Shown here piece by piece: positions 1 to 6,228 of a stretch of 11,635 bases of DNA. Source of the DNA: CAKSKB01 sp034186235 (GTDB taxonomy: Bacteria > Bacillota > Clostridia > HGM11514); NCBI GenBank assembly GCA_034186235.1, contig JAXGBA010000042.1, positions 1 through 11,635 on the forward strand, read 5' to 3'. Each line of letters starts with the position of its first letter. The stretch's first letter is position 1. Made by a program: the position numbers and the translations under genes. The notes beneath the pieces are model-generated. The model was given only the letters and a program-made list of their open reading frames with translations, was not told the DNA's origin and searched no databases.

Positions 1-55
1 GTAGAGCACTTCCTTGGTAAGGAAGAGGTCGGCAGTTCAAATCTGCTCAACAGCT
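1..55 (+). tRNA. tRNA-Thr (anticodon GGT), 5' end cut off by window
   Basis: The window opens inside a tRNA, in the 3' side of the D arm (GAGC, 4-7). The anticodon stem CTTCC/GGAAG (9-13 and 21-25) closes a seven-base loop with anticodon GGT at 16-18, which reads the threonine codon ACC. The T arm is GGCAG-TTCAAAT-CTGCT (31-47), with the TTCAA signature in its loop. The 3' acceptor strand CAACAGC and discriminator T end at 55. The next bases are CTG, so CCA is not encoded and must be added after transcription, as in many clostridia. About 20 bases of the 5' end lie outside, so acceptor pairing cannot be checked. Confidence 0.93.
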
Positions 56-58
56 CTG

Positions 59-90
59 AAAAAAGCACTTGCAAATGCAAGTGCTTTTTT
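59..90. terminator. Bidirectional intrinsic terminator (tRNA-Thr and MATE gene)
   Basis: A perfect hairpin has arms AGCACTTGC (64-72) and GCAAGTGCT (77-85), a four-base AAAT loop, an A-run on the left and a T-run on the right. It can end the tRNA transcript on the plus strand and the convergent MATE transcript on the minus strand. Confidence 0.9.
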
Positions 91-99
91 CAATGCCTA

Positions 100-1464
100 T
101 TATTCGGGAAGTTTCGCAAATTCCTTTTTGTAAACATATCTTGTAAAGAATATACAGAGCGTAAACGAGAATATTTCGGCAATCAGGAACGCATACCATA
201 CATGCATTACATTTTCCGTGAGCTTGGCAATTACATAAACCACCGGCAAAAGCACGCAAAGCTGGCGCACAAGCGACACAAACATACTTAGCATCGCATG
301 CCCGCAAGCCTGGAACACCGATGATGATACCACGCAAAACGCCGCCGTGGGATAGCTTATGCTGATAACCCTGAGAGCGTGCCTTCCTATGCGAAGCATA
401 TTGTCCGAAGCCTTAAAAATTCCGTAGAGCCTGTCCGGGAAAATCTGCATTATGAGCATACAGAAAATCATAATTATTTCCGCATAAATCACGGCAAACT
501 TGATTGTGCTTGTAATTCTCTTCCGCCTTCTTGCGCCGAGGTTGTACGCAATAATCGGCACCATACCGTTGTTAAGCCCGAAAAGAGGCATAAACGCAAA
601 GCTTTGCAGCTTGAAGTAAATTCCGAATACATTTATTGCGTCCTCACGCATGGAGTGCATTGTCGAGAAAATCTTATTAATTCCGAATGTCATGACCGAG
701 CCGATTGACGCAACAAGCATCGACGGCACGCCTACGCCGTAAATTTTTTTAACCGTATCGCCGTTCAGCTTAAAGCCCTTGAACGACAGTGAAATTTCCT
801 TGTTCTTTCTTATATTAAATATAATGCCGAGCACCATTGCTACCGCCTGCCCTAAAACTGTGGCAGCTGCGGCACCCGCTGCGCCCATCTCGGGAAAGCC
901 GAAATATCCGAATATTAAAATCGGGTCAAAAATGATATTGATAATCGCACCGATACTCTGGGTTATCATGGTATAAACGGTTTTGCCGGTTGACTGAAGC
1001 AGCCTTTCAAAAGTAACCTGACCGAATATCGCAACCGAAAGCCCAGAACAAATGCCCATATACTGCCTGCCGTAATTTATTACTGCGGCGTCATCACTCT
1101 GAAATCTGAAAAACATTCCCGAAATCGAAAGACCGATAACCGCAAATAATATCCCCGAAAGATAGTTTAGCAAAATCCCGTGTGTTGCGGCGCGGTTCGC
1201 ACCGTCAAAATCCTTTTCTCCGAGCCGCCTCGAAAGCAGTGCGTTTATGCCGACGCCCGTCCCGACCGCAACCGAAATCATGAGGTTCTGGAACGGAAAT
1301 GTTAGGTTAACCGCAGTAAGCGCCTTAAGGCTGTAATGAGATATAAATATGCTGTCCACTATGTTGTACATCGCCTGAACCAGCATTGAAATCATCATCG
1401 GAAGCGAAATCGAAATCAGAAGCTTGTTTATAGGCATTGTGCCCATCTTGTTTTCTTTCTGCAT
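100..1464 (-). CDS. MATE-family multidrug efflux transporter
   Basis: This 454-residue integral membrane protein has about 12 hydrophobic segments, the usual size and topology of the multidrug and toxic compound extrusion family. Recognisable family stretches are the N-terminal PINKLLISISLPMMISMLVQ and MYNIVDSIFI, followed by NLTFPFQNLM and the loop SRRLGEKDFDGANRAA. A second half beginning near GVPSMLVASIG repeats the pattern. Members export cationic drugs or metabolites in exchange for H+ or Na+; the substrate cannot be read from sequence. I chose the ATG at 1464 because AAAGGA lies eight bases upstream; an in-frame ATG at 1473 sits directly on that ribosome binding site and is unlikely. 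The gene is monocistronic, converging on the tRNA and divergent from rplM. Confidence 0.93.
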   Translation of the reverse strand: MQKENKMGTMPINKLLISISLPMMISMLVQAMYNIVDSIFISHYSLKALTAVNLTFPFQNLMISVAVGTGVGINALLSRRLGEKDFDGANRAATHGILLNYLSGILFAVIGLSISGMFFRFQSDDAAVINYGRQYMGICSGLSVAIFGQVTFERLLQSTGKTVYTMITQSIGAIINIIFDPILIFGYFGFPEMGAAGAAAATVLGQAVAMVLGIIFNIRKNKEISLSFKGFKLNGDTVKKIYGVGVPSMLVASIGSVMTFGINKIFSTMHSMREDAINVFGIYFKLQSFAFMPLFGLNNGMVPIIAYNLGARRRKRITSTIKFAVIYAEIIMIFCMLIMQIFPDRLYGIFKASDNMLRIGRHALRVISISYPTAAFCVVSSSVFQACGHAMLSMFVSLVRQLCVLLPVVYVIAKLTENVMHVWYAFLIAEIFSFTLCIFFTRYVYKKEFAKLPE

Positions 1465-1556
1465 TAAACTCATCCTTTCTTAGGGAAGCAAGAGTCGAAA
1501 AGGAGCAAAATTTCCCGTCATAAGAAATTAATGGCTCAACGCTCACTTGCCTATAT

Positions 1557-1585
1557 ATAATAACACATTTTTCGCCTTTTGTCCA
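1557..1585 (-). promoter_or_regulatory. Probable promoter of the MATE gene
   Basis: On the minus strand, TGGACA (1585-1580) is followed after 17 bases by TATTAT (1562-1557). The predicted leader is about 85 nt. I saw no convincing riboswitch fold or terminator in it. Confidence 0.55.
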
Positions 1586-1690
1586 CCCCCGAAAACTAAA
1601 ATAGAAATTGAGCATACGGGAGAAAATCATATGAAAATCGAAGAAAACAGAAGATAATATATTCAAATTTAATTTTTTTGAAAAAAAGTG

Positions 1691-1719
1691 TTGACATTAG
1701 GTGAAAAGTGTATTATAAT
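1691..1719 (+). promoter_or_regulatory. Strong sigma-A promoter for rplM-rpsI
   Basis: The -35 TTGACA (1691-1696) and -10 TATAAT (1714-1719) are perfect consensus with a 17-base spacer. The predicted leader is only about 28 nt, too short for the structured L13 leader known upstream of rplM in some Firmicutes. This unit therefore appears to lack that feedback element. Confidence 0.9.
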
Positions 1720-1754
1720 AAATATCGTTGATTTTAATGAACGGAGGAATTTCC

Positions 1755-2183
1755 ATGAGTACTTATATGATTAAGCCCGCTGATGTCAACAGAAAATGGT
1801 ATATCATTGACGCTGCGGGTCGTCCTCTCGGCAGAGTTGCCGCTCAGGCTGCAACAATCCTCAGAGGAAAGCACGAACCCACTTTCACACCTAATGTTGA
1901 CTGCGGCGATCATGTTATCATCATCAACGCTGCTGAAACCATTCTCACCGGCAAAAAGCTGGAACAGAAGGTTTGGTACAGACATACAGGTCATGTGGGC
2001 GGCCTTAAAGAAGTTAAATACAACCACCTTATGGCTGAAAGACCCGAAAAGGCTCTTGAACTTGCTATCTGGGGTATGCTTCCCCACAACACAATAGGCA
2101 GAAAGTCTATGACAAGATTAAGAATTTACAAGAATGCTGACCACAAGCATGAAGCTCAGCATCCTGTAATGTACGAGATATAA
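1755..2183 (+). CDS. rplM: 50S ribosomal protein L13
   Basis: This 142-residue protein matches bacterial L13 over its whole length, with the N-terminal KWYIIDAAGRPLGRVA, the central CGDHVIIINA and the family signature GMLPHNTIGR near residue 110. L13 is an early-assembly large-subunit protein that binds 23S rRNA. The start is the ATG at 1755, preceded by ACGGAGGA with good spacing; an in-frame upstream TTG at 1728 lies at the expected transcription start and is rejected. It is followed 15 bases later by rpsI, the almost universal bacterial pair. Confidence 0.98.
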   Translation: MSTYMIKPADVNRKWYIIDAAGRPLGRVAAQAATILRGKHEPTFTPNVDCGDHVIIINAAETILTGKKLEQKVWYRHTGHVGGLKEVKYNHLMAERPEKALELAIWGMLPHNTIGRKSMTRLRIYKNADHKHEAQHPVMYEI

Positions 2184-2198
2184 GGGAGGTTGAGATTA

Positions 2199-2594
2199 AT
2201 GGCAGCAACATATTTTTACGGCACAGGCAGAAGAAAGAAATCCATCGCCAGAGTTAGACTTTTACCCGGCAACGGCACAATCACCGTTAACGGAAGAAGC
2301 ATCGACGAGTATTTCGGTCTTGAAACGCTTAAGGTTATCGTTAGACAGCCCCTTACGCTTCTCTCTCTTGTAAACAAGTATGATGTTATCGTAAATGTTA
2401 CAGGCGGCGGCTTTACCGGTCAGGCAGGCGCAATCCGCCACGGTATCGCAAGAGCGCTGCTCGAAGTGAACGAAGAAGAGTACAGACCCGTCCTCAAAAA
2501 GGCAGGCTTTCTCACTCGTGACCCTCGTATGAAGGAAAGAAAGAAGTACGGTCTCAAAGCTGCTCGTCGTGCACCGCAGTTCTCAAAGAGATAA
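2199..2594 (+). CDS. rpsI: 30S ribosomal protein S9
   Basis: This 131-residue protein has the S9 hallmarks: GTGRRKKSIARVRLLPG at the N terminus, GGGFTGQAGAIRHGIARAL in the middle and the basic C-terminal tail ending SKR, whose last residues reach the ribosomal P site. The ATG at 2199 follows GGGAGG at 2184-2189; a TTG at 2190 overlapping that site is rejected. The final FSKR codons and stop lie inside the 82-bp repeat that flanks the mobile element, so integration leaves the protein intact. The gene is a recombination target rather than a disrupted gene. Confidence 0.98.
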   Translation: MAATYFYGTGRRKKSIARVRLLPGNGTITVNGRSIDEYFGLETLKVIVRQPLTLLSLVNKYDVIVNVTGGGFTGQAGAIRHGIARALLEVNEEEYRPVLKKAGFLTRDPRMKERKKYGLKAARRAPQFSKR

Positions 2595-2661
2595 TTATTT
2601 TATCAAACAAATGGCTTGTTTACAGGGCTTTCGCCCTGTTGCAAGCCTTTTTTGATGTCCG
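2580..2661 (+). repeat. attL: 82-bp direct repeat, copy 1
   Basis: This copy runs from the FSKR-stop codons of rpsI through the terminator to GATGTCCG. It matches 8418-8499 at 81 of 82 positions; the mismatch is T at 2612 versus C at 8450. One of the two bases should be the host allele and the other the element allele, so the mismatch can mark the crossover side. Confidence 0.95.
2613..2653 (+). terminator. Intrinsic terminator of rplM-rpsI (attL copy)
   Basis: A long hairpin, GGCTTG..ACAGGGC-TTTC-GCCCTGT..CAAGCC, is followed by six T residues. The identical structure recurs at 8451-8491 in the attR copy. Confidence 0.95.
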
Positions 2662-2671
2662 TTTGATGTCC
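2652..2671 (+). repeat. Left arm-type sites, TTGATGTCC x2
   Basis: TTGATGTCC occurs at 2652-2660 and 2663-2671, 11 bp apart, about one helical turn. The same 9-mer occurs three times at the other end of the element beside the integrase stop codon. This is the arrangement expected of arm sites bound by the integrase N-terminal domain. Confidence 0.7.
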
Positions 2672-2694
2672 GAACGGTCGAAAAACATAAAAAA

Positions 2695-2730
2695 TCAGCG
2701 GTTAAGGTGTAAATCCTCAACCGCTTTTTT
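2695..2730. terminator. Hairpin terminator inside the left end of the element
   Basis: AGCGGTT-A-AGG pairs with CCT-C-AACCGCT around a TGTAAAT loop and is followed by TTTTTT on the plus strand. On the minus strand the hairpin is followed by GATTTTTT. It could end leftward transcription of the element operon before rpsI, or protect the element from read-through. Confidence 0.75.
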
Positions 2731-2749
2731 GTTGCATATACATTGAAAA

Positions 2750-2946
2750 TGTCAACATCTGTCAACATATATATTTTTGAATTTCAACTTTTTTCAACAT
2801 CTACATTTTTTGAATTTCAAGTTTTATGAGGTTGTTTCCCCACTATATATGAAAAAATGTCAGGTTTTATCAGGTTGTTATCCTTTTTTATATCTGCCCA
2901 TTATTCTTTTTTATAGTGGGGAAAATCTCTTTTTTATAGTGGGGAA
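2750..2946. repeat. Repeat-rich noncoding region, candidate replication origin
   Basis: Between attL and the end of the leftward operon (about 2662-3048) I see no credible gene. The region holds stacked repeats. TGTCAACAT occurs at 2750 and 2760. The palindrome TTGAA-T-TTCAA occurs at 2777-2787 and 2810-2820, 33 bp apart. An imperfect 26-bp repeat occupies 2815-2840 and 2858-2883. A perfect 19-bp repeat containing TATAGTGGGGAA occupies 2905-2923 and 2928-2946, with a mirrored TTCCCCACTATA at 2836-2847. Iteron-like repeats beside a primase gene suggest an origin. Terminator or packaging roles are alternatives. Confidence 0.5.
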
Positions 2947-3048
2947 GTATTCAAAATTTTTCTTGCTTCGTTCTCGCTTCGTTCCCTTTTTTATGGACTT
3001 CAAAAACTCCAAATACTCACCGCTTCCGCACCGCTTCAAGTGAATTTT

Positions 3049-3309
3049 TCACGGCTTCCTCTTGGCTTCCTCTTTGCGTTCTCGTTGCGTTTCTCTCTGT
3101 TCGCTCTCTGTTCGCTCTCTGTTCGTTCTTCTGTTCGTCTTTTGTTCGTTGAGAAAATCAAAGTCAAAATCATCAAAAGAGAAGTCAATATCAAGGTCAA
3201 TTTCAAAGTCATCAAAAGAAAAATCAAGGTCATCAAAATTGAAATTTATCGACAGTTCCTCGACAGTTAAACTGTCATTTTTCTCCTGTTCCTCACCTGT
3301 TCGTTTCAT
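3049..3309 (-). CDS. Low-complexity protein: acidic Asp/Phe block then Arg/Glu-rich tail
   Basis: I do not recognise a family for this 86-residue protein. Residues 22-52 are almost entirely Asp, Phe, Leu, Ile and Ser in an alternating pattern (FDDLDFSFDDFEIDLDIDF), strongly acidic. Residues 54-86 are Arg, Glu, Lys, Gln and Thr, charged and probably helical, encoded partly by three perfect 11-bp repeats (3093-3125). The ATG overlaps the stop of the upstream coiled-coil gene (TAATG), with GGTGAG as a modest ribosome binding site, so it looks translationally coupled and last in the operon. The acidic aromatic block could be a protein-docking or DNA-mimic segment; that is speculation. Confidence 0.6.
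   Translation of the reverse strand: MKRTGEEQEKNDSLTVEELSINFNFDDLDFSFDDFEIDLDIDFSFDDFDFDFLNEQKTNRRTNRERTESEQRETQRERKEEAKRKP
3093..3125. repeat. Three perfect 11-bp tandem repeats inside a gene
   Basis: CTCTCTGTTCG is repeated at 3093-3103, 3104-3114 and 3115-3125, with degenerate GTTCG units on both sides. On the minus strand it encodes the Arg/Glu-rich tail of the 86-residue protein. Because 11 is not a multiple of three, each unit is read in a different frame. This suggests expansion by slippage under weak constraint. Confidence 0.85.
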
Positions 3310-3962
3310 TACTCACTCACCGTGATATAAACGCCCTCGCTCTGCTCTACCAATTCATTATACATAGTTTCAAATTGGCTATTGCCTGCCGTTGCTCGTG
3401 AGTCCCTTTCCGCTATTCCGCTATTACCCCAAAATACAAGTCTTTCCAACGGCTCACGGTATGGAATTTCAGCAGATTTCAAATTACTTGCTAATACCGC
3501 CATTTCCATATTATCTTTACCGCCTCTTTCCTCTGCGTATTTTCCGATAATACGGAGCATTGCAACATTACCCTCAAAGTCCTTTGCAAGTGCCTTTATT
3601 TCGTTATCAGAGAGAATACCGCTCTTTAACAGTTCAACTGTTGCAAGGTCTAATTTGTCCCCTGTGGCTCTGTTATATCTGCCGAATACATCATCAGCTT
3701 CAGCAAGGATATTTTCAAAGTCCGTGTTTGCGGTAGTTCTCAATTCATCAAGGGCTTTTTTGATTTCTCTTTGCTCTTTATCGTGTCTTTCCTTTGCTTC
3801 CTGTTGTAGTTTGTAATTGCTCCAACCCCTTGCAACTTCTTTTTTCCATTGTTCAGCGTTTCGGGTGTATTGCTCGGTTAGTCTTTCATACTCGGCTCTA
3901 TGTGCCTTGTATTTATCATTGATTTTGTCCAAAAATTCCTTTACATTTCTATACTGTGCCAT
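3309..3962 (-). CDS. Coiled-coil protein of the element, function unknown
   Basis: This 217-residue protein has no signal peptide or membrane segment. Residues about 5-95 are rich in Glu, Lys, Arg and Ala with heptad spacing and should form a long coiled coil. A central region follows (DLATVELLKSGILSDNEIKALAKDFEGNVAMLRIIGKYA, about residues 104-142) of a style I associate with uncharacterised Firmicutes phage or island proteins, without being able to name a family. AAAGGAAG lies about 13 bases before the ATG, and the upstream reading frame ends two bases before it. A scaffold or capsid-modifying role would fit a satellite but is not shown by any motif. Confidence 0.8.
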   Translation of the reverse strand: MAQYRNVKEFLDKINDKYKAHRAEYERLTEQYTRNAEQWKKEVARGWSNYKLQQEAKERHDKEQREIKKALDELRTTANTDFENILAEADDVFGRYNRATGDKLDLATVELLKSGILSDNEIKALAKDFEGNVAMLRIIGKYAEERGGKDNMEMAVLASNLKSAEIPYREPLERLVFWGNSGIAERDSRATAGNSQFETMYNELVEQSEGVYITVSE

Positions 3963-3964
3963 AA

Positions 3965-4162
3965 TTATTTTATCTTCCTTTCGATAGTAAAAATTTTGTT
4001 TTTCGCTTTGTCATATACTCGCAAACCTGACGGAATAATCTCTATTTTTATTGTGTCCGTGTCAACCGTTGTATAAGGCTCTAAAACACCCTCTGAACGC
4101 TTTACACGCTTTGTTATGTAGTTGTATTCCTTATCTGCTAAAAGGTCATATAAGAGTGCCAT
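3965..4162 (-). CDS. Small 65-residue protein downstream of the primase, possible gene remnant
   Basis: The frame can start at the ATG at 4162, inside the last codons of the primase gene, or at a TTG at 4195; neither has a clear ribosome binding site. The product begins MALLYDLLADKEYNY and includes TIKIEIIPSGLRVYDKAKNK, a compact beta-rich sequence with no motif I recognise. Its start overlaps the point where the primase should continue into a helicase, in a different frame. It may be a real small gene read by coupling, or the 3' remnant left after a deletion joined two genes out of frame. There is no P-loop, so it is not the missing helicase. Confidence 0.5.
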   Translation of the reverse strand: MALLYDLLADKEYNYITKRVKRSEGVLEPYTTVDTDTIKIEIIPSGLRVYDKAKNKIFTIERKIK

Positions 4163-5459
4163 TTTGACAGTTAAATAAATCAAGGTTTTTGTCAAAGTCT
4201 GATTGCGTTACAAAGTGAATATCCCTGCTGTCTTTTACCATTGTTTCACGGAAGCGGAGCTGTCCTAATTTTGATACATAACCAATGTAGTTTTGTTTCT
4301 GCTTTTCATCTTCAATGGTAGTAGCATAAATAAGCAAACCGTCAGCAAGTTCCTTTGCCTTGTTCAGAGTCCGCATACTGCCCTCGTCCCTCGTCCATAC
4401 TTTGCCGTTATAAAAATACCATTCTTTAGCGGTGGCGTTGTATCTGCAAGTGTCTTTGAAAACCTCTGCAAATAATGCTCCAAAACCTTTGTCATCAAGG
4501 GAATATTTGCGGTAAGCGTCTAACTCTATGAGTTTTGATACTATGCCCTCATTAGCCTTTATTTTGGCTTTTATAGCGTATTCTCTCTTGCTTGGTCTTG
4601 TTATGCCTGACAACTCATAAAGGCGGTCTATTGCCCCTTTTAAGTCCGTATTTTCAACTGCTATTATGTAGTCAATAACACTACCGCCAACATTACCACT
4701 CGCACCGAAACAGTTAAAAGTCTTTGTTTCGTGATAATAAACAAGGTCTTTTTTGTGTCCGCATATTTCGCACCGCTCAAACATTGCACATTTTGAGTTA
4801 TTAAAAACCGTTTTGCCGTTCCGCTCCTGTAAGTATCTGAAAAAGTCAAAATCTTCTTTTAATCGGTCAAGTTCTTCATTGCCTGTTTTGACTTGTTTCT
4901 GTTGCTGTGGCTCTTGCAGTTTCAAAACATTTTCAATGTCGATTGTAGCGGATAAATCGCATATAACTACATCTTTATTTGTGCCGTAAAATATGCGGTC
5001 AGCATTAGTACAGGAAGTATCACTCTGCGGAAAGAGTTTTACAAGTGTTTGTGCAATTACTGCCCTTAATGCTTGATTTGTTACAGTTTCATTCATTACA
5101 AAACAAAGTCTGTATTTTTCCTTTTGCTCCGAATGTGAAAAACTATAATAATAAAATGCAGGCGGTAAATTGTATCTGTTGCAGATTTCAAGTGCATTGC
5201 CAACGGATAAAACAGGCTTGTCTGATTTGTCATTATCAATATCAACCATAAAAAGCCGTTGTTCTTTCCAATTTTCAGCCTTGCACCCTTTACCGTCCAT
5301 TACAGCAGGGCTGATACTGTACCCTCTCTGAATGTATTTTATAAGCGTTTCAAGGTCTATGTCTTTGATTGTATTTGCACCCTGTAAGCGTGGCTTTATA
5401 ATTGAAATATGTTCTTTTGGCTTTTCCGTGTAGCCCTTTGTGTCAATGTGTATTAGCAA
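4146..5459 (-). CDS. Primase-polymerase-like replication protein, truncated before the helicase domain
   Basis: This 437-residue protein probably initiates replication of the element. An archaeo-eukaryotic primase-like N-terminal domain shows FMVDIDND (70-77, paired metal-binding Asp), SFSH (106-109) and DRIFYGT (154-160). Next comes a CHC-type zinc ribbon (C230, C233, H235, C250) followed by GNVGGSVIDYI. A D5_N-like linker then runs from about 318 (FKDTCRYNATAKEWYFYNGKVW) to LFNCQNGTLI, where a stop occurs. In P4/D5-type proteins this NGTL motif leads into a superfamily 3 helicase of some 300 residues; none is present here. The start is a TTG at 5459 overlapping the previous stop and preceded by GGTGGTG. 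A later internal start would remove part of the primase domain. Confidence 0.82.
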   Translation of the reverse strand: MLIHIDTKGYTEKPKEHISIIKPRLQGANTIKDIDLETLIKYIQRGYSISPAVMDGKGCKAENWKEQRLFMVDIDNDKSDKPVLSVGNALEICNRYNLPPAFYYYSFSHSEQKEKYRLCFVMNETVTNQALRAVIAQTLVKLFPQSDTSCTNADRIFYGTNKDVVICDLSATIDIENVLKLQEPQQQKQVKTGNEELDRLKEDFDFFRYLQERNGKTVFNNSKCAMFERCEICGHKKDLVYYHETKTFNCFGASGNVGGSVIDYIIAVENTDLKGAIDRLYELSGITRPSKREYAIKAKIKANEGIVSKLIELDAYRKYSLDDKGFGALFAEVFKDTCRYNATAKEWYFYNGKVWTRDEGSMRTLNKAKELADGLLIYATTIEDEKQKQNYIGYVSKLGQLRFRETMVKDSRDIHFVTQSDFDKNLDLFNCQNGTLI

Positions 5460-5758
5460 TTATCACCACCACCGTTTTTTAGATATTCAATAGCAGGCTT
5501 CATTGCTCTTTGCATATCTTTGATACGCCCCTGCATACCTCGCACAAATTGCTCAATATCTCGGTCATCAGCAGGCAACCAAAAACCGCTTTGCGTATTA
5601 CTACAAATAAGAGTTCCTTGTTTGCGTAGTGCATTTACTGTTATTGTTACATCTCGCTCATTCCAACCTAAATATTTAGCAAGTTGTTTTGCCGTGATTG
5701 CGTTTTCCTCTCCGACAGATAAATAATCTGTGAGTTTTAGCGGTTTATTTCTTCTCAT
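5453..5758 (-). CDS. Winged-helix DNA-binding protein
   Basis: The 101-residue product has a winged-helix segment at about residues 20-68 (ENAITAKQLAKYLGWNERDVTITVNALRKQG, then a wing ending in GFWLP) and a helical C terminus (RGMQGRIKDMQRAMKPAIEYL). The fold suits a replication or regulatory DNA-binding protein. The ATG at 5758 overlaps the upstream stop as ATGA and follows GGCGGTGA, indicating translational coupling; a longer upstream extension in this frame overlaps the previous gene and is not needed. It sits directly before the primase, so a role in origin recognition or primase loading is a reasonable inference. Confidence 0.8.
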   Translation of the reverse strand: MRRNKPLKLTDYLSVGEENAITAKQLAKYLGWNERDVTITVNALRKQGTLICSNTQSGFWLPADDRDIEQFVRGMQGRIKDMQRAMKPAIEYLKNGGGDNC

Positions 5759-5946
5759 TCTTTCACCGCCTTTTTGCTTTCCTCTGTGAGCATTTCGACT
5801 AAAAGAGGGTAGTTTATCAGGCATTTTGTACCGCACATAATATGCGGAATTTTGCCCTGTTTCTGCATTAGTCTTAAACTATGCTCTGACAGTATTCCTG
5901 TCTTTGCTGTTTCTCGGATTGTTAAAAATTGAGGCATTTCACACAT
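5755..5946 (-). CDS. Small Xis-like helix-turn-helix protein
   Basis: This 63-residue protein has the compact form of Tn916-type excisionases and related MerR-like HTH proteins: FLTIRETAKTGILSEHSLR (helix-turn-helix, about 6-25), a basic turn QKQGKIPHIMCGTKCLIN and a final short helix. The ATG at 5946 is preceded by GAGGTGA at good spacing; the frame is open further upstream but overlaps another gene. It overlaps the upstream gene by 8 bases and the downstream gene by 4. In the same element as a tyrosine integrase it is the best candidate for the directionality factor. Confidence 0.78.
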   Translation of the reverse strand: MCEMPQFLTIRETAKTGILSEHSLRLMQKQGKIPHIMCGTKCLINYPLLVEMLTEESKKAVKE

Positions 5947-6124
5947 TGCGTTCACCTCGCAAAAGTTTATCAATAGCAGATGAAACAAGCTCTTTTCTGT
6001 CCTTGTTCATTTCTTCCCTTAACCACCTACAAAGAGTTGCTTCAGATATGCCGATTTCTCGTGCAACTTCATAATGACAAAGACGATTTTGTTTTATCTT
6101 CATTCTAATTTCTAAATTATACAT
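5939..6124 (-). CDS. Small helix-turn-helix regulator, first gene of the leftward operon
   Basis: The product has 61 residues with one clear HTH, HYEVAREIGISEATLCRWLR (about 17-36), and a short charged C terminus. Similar tiny HTH proteins are common first genes in integrated elements of clostridia. AAAGGA precedes the ATG at 6124 by about 10 bases. Its position, first after the divergent promoter region, matches the early-activator slot of phage-inducible islands, and it is a candidate to bind the palindromic operators there. Confidence 0.78.
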   Translation of the reverse strand: MYNLEIRMKIKQNRLCHYEVAREIGISEATLCRWLREEMNKDRKELVSSAIDKLLRGERNV

Positions 6125-6176
6125 TCTTTTTATTCCTTTCGTAGAATTAAAGGTTGTGCACTTCCTTTGTAACTTT

Positions 6177-6212
6177 ATTATAAATGATGATGATAACTAT
6201 TGACATTGTCAA
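6177..6212 (-). promoter_or_regulatory. Leftward promoter of the HTH-primase operon (weak -35)
   Basis: A perfect minus-strand -10, TATAAT, lies at 6182-6177. At 17-base spacing the -35 position is poor; the consensus TTGACA at 6212-6207 is 24 bases away and is one arm of the palindrome. This pattern suits a regulated promoter that depends on a bound protein. Confidence 0.5.
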
Positions 6213-6228
6213 AATGTTGTGATACAAT
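6200..6228 (+). promoter_or_regulatory. Rightward promoter for the zinc-ribbon protein and integrase
   Basis: TTGACA (6200-6205), a 17-base spacer and TACAAT (6223-6228), with TG one base before the -10, form a strong promoter. The -35 is fully contained in the palindrome TTGACA-T-TGTCAA (6200-6212), so a protein bound there would block it. Confidence 0.82.

Noticed and set aside
379..708. Plus-strand frame opposite the MATE gene
   Set aside because: It is antisense to a well-supported transporter gene, with no ribosome binding site or recognisable protein.
1474..1556. A riboswitch in the MATE leader
   Set aside because: The leader is about 85 nt and I found no stable multi-stem fold or known aptamer signature, only an ordinary ribosome binding site.
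1325..1666. Minus-strand 113-codon frame over the start of the MATE gene
   Set aside because: It crosses the MATE promoter and leader and overlaps the true gene in another frame.
2777..3043. Plus-strand 88-codon frame in the left-end repeat region
   Set aside because: It starts at a TTG with no ribosome binding site, its Phe/Leu-rich sequence follows from the T-rich repeats, and it overlaps the candidate origin.
3093..3150. Short repeats as a CRISPR-like array
   Set aside because: The units are 11 bp, directly adjacent and without spacers, and they lie inside a reading frame.
3040..3325. Several alternative frames on both strands over the low-complexity gene
   Set aside because: They are by-products of simple-sequence DNA. 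Only the 3049-3309 frame has a coupled start and a plausible ribosome binding site.
4753..4989. Plus-strand frames opposite the primase gene
   Set aside because: They are shadows of a gene with clear domain motifs, and none has a start signal.
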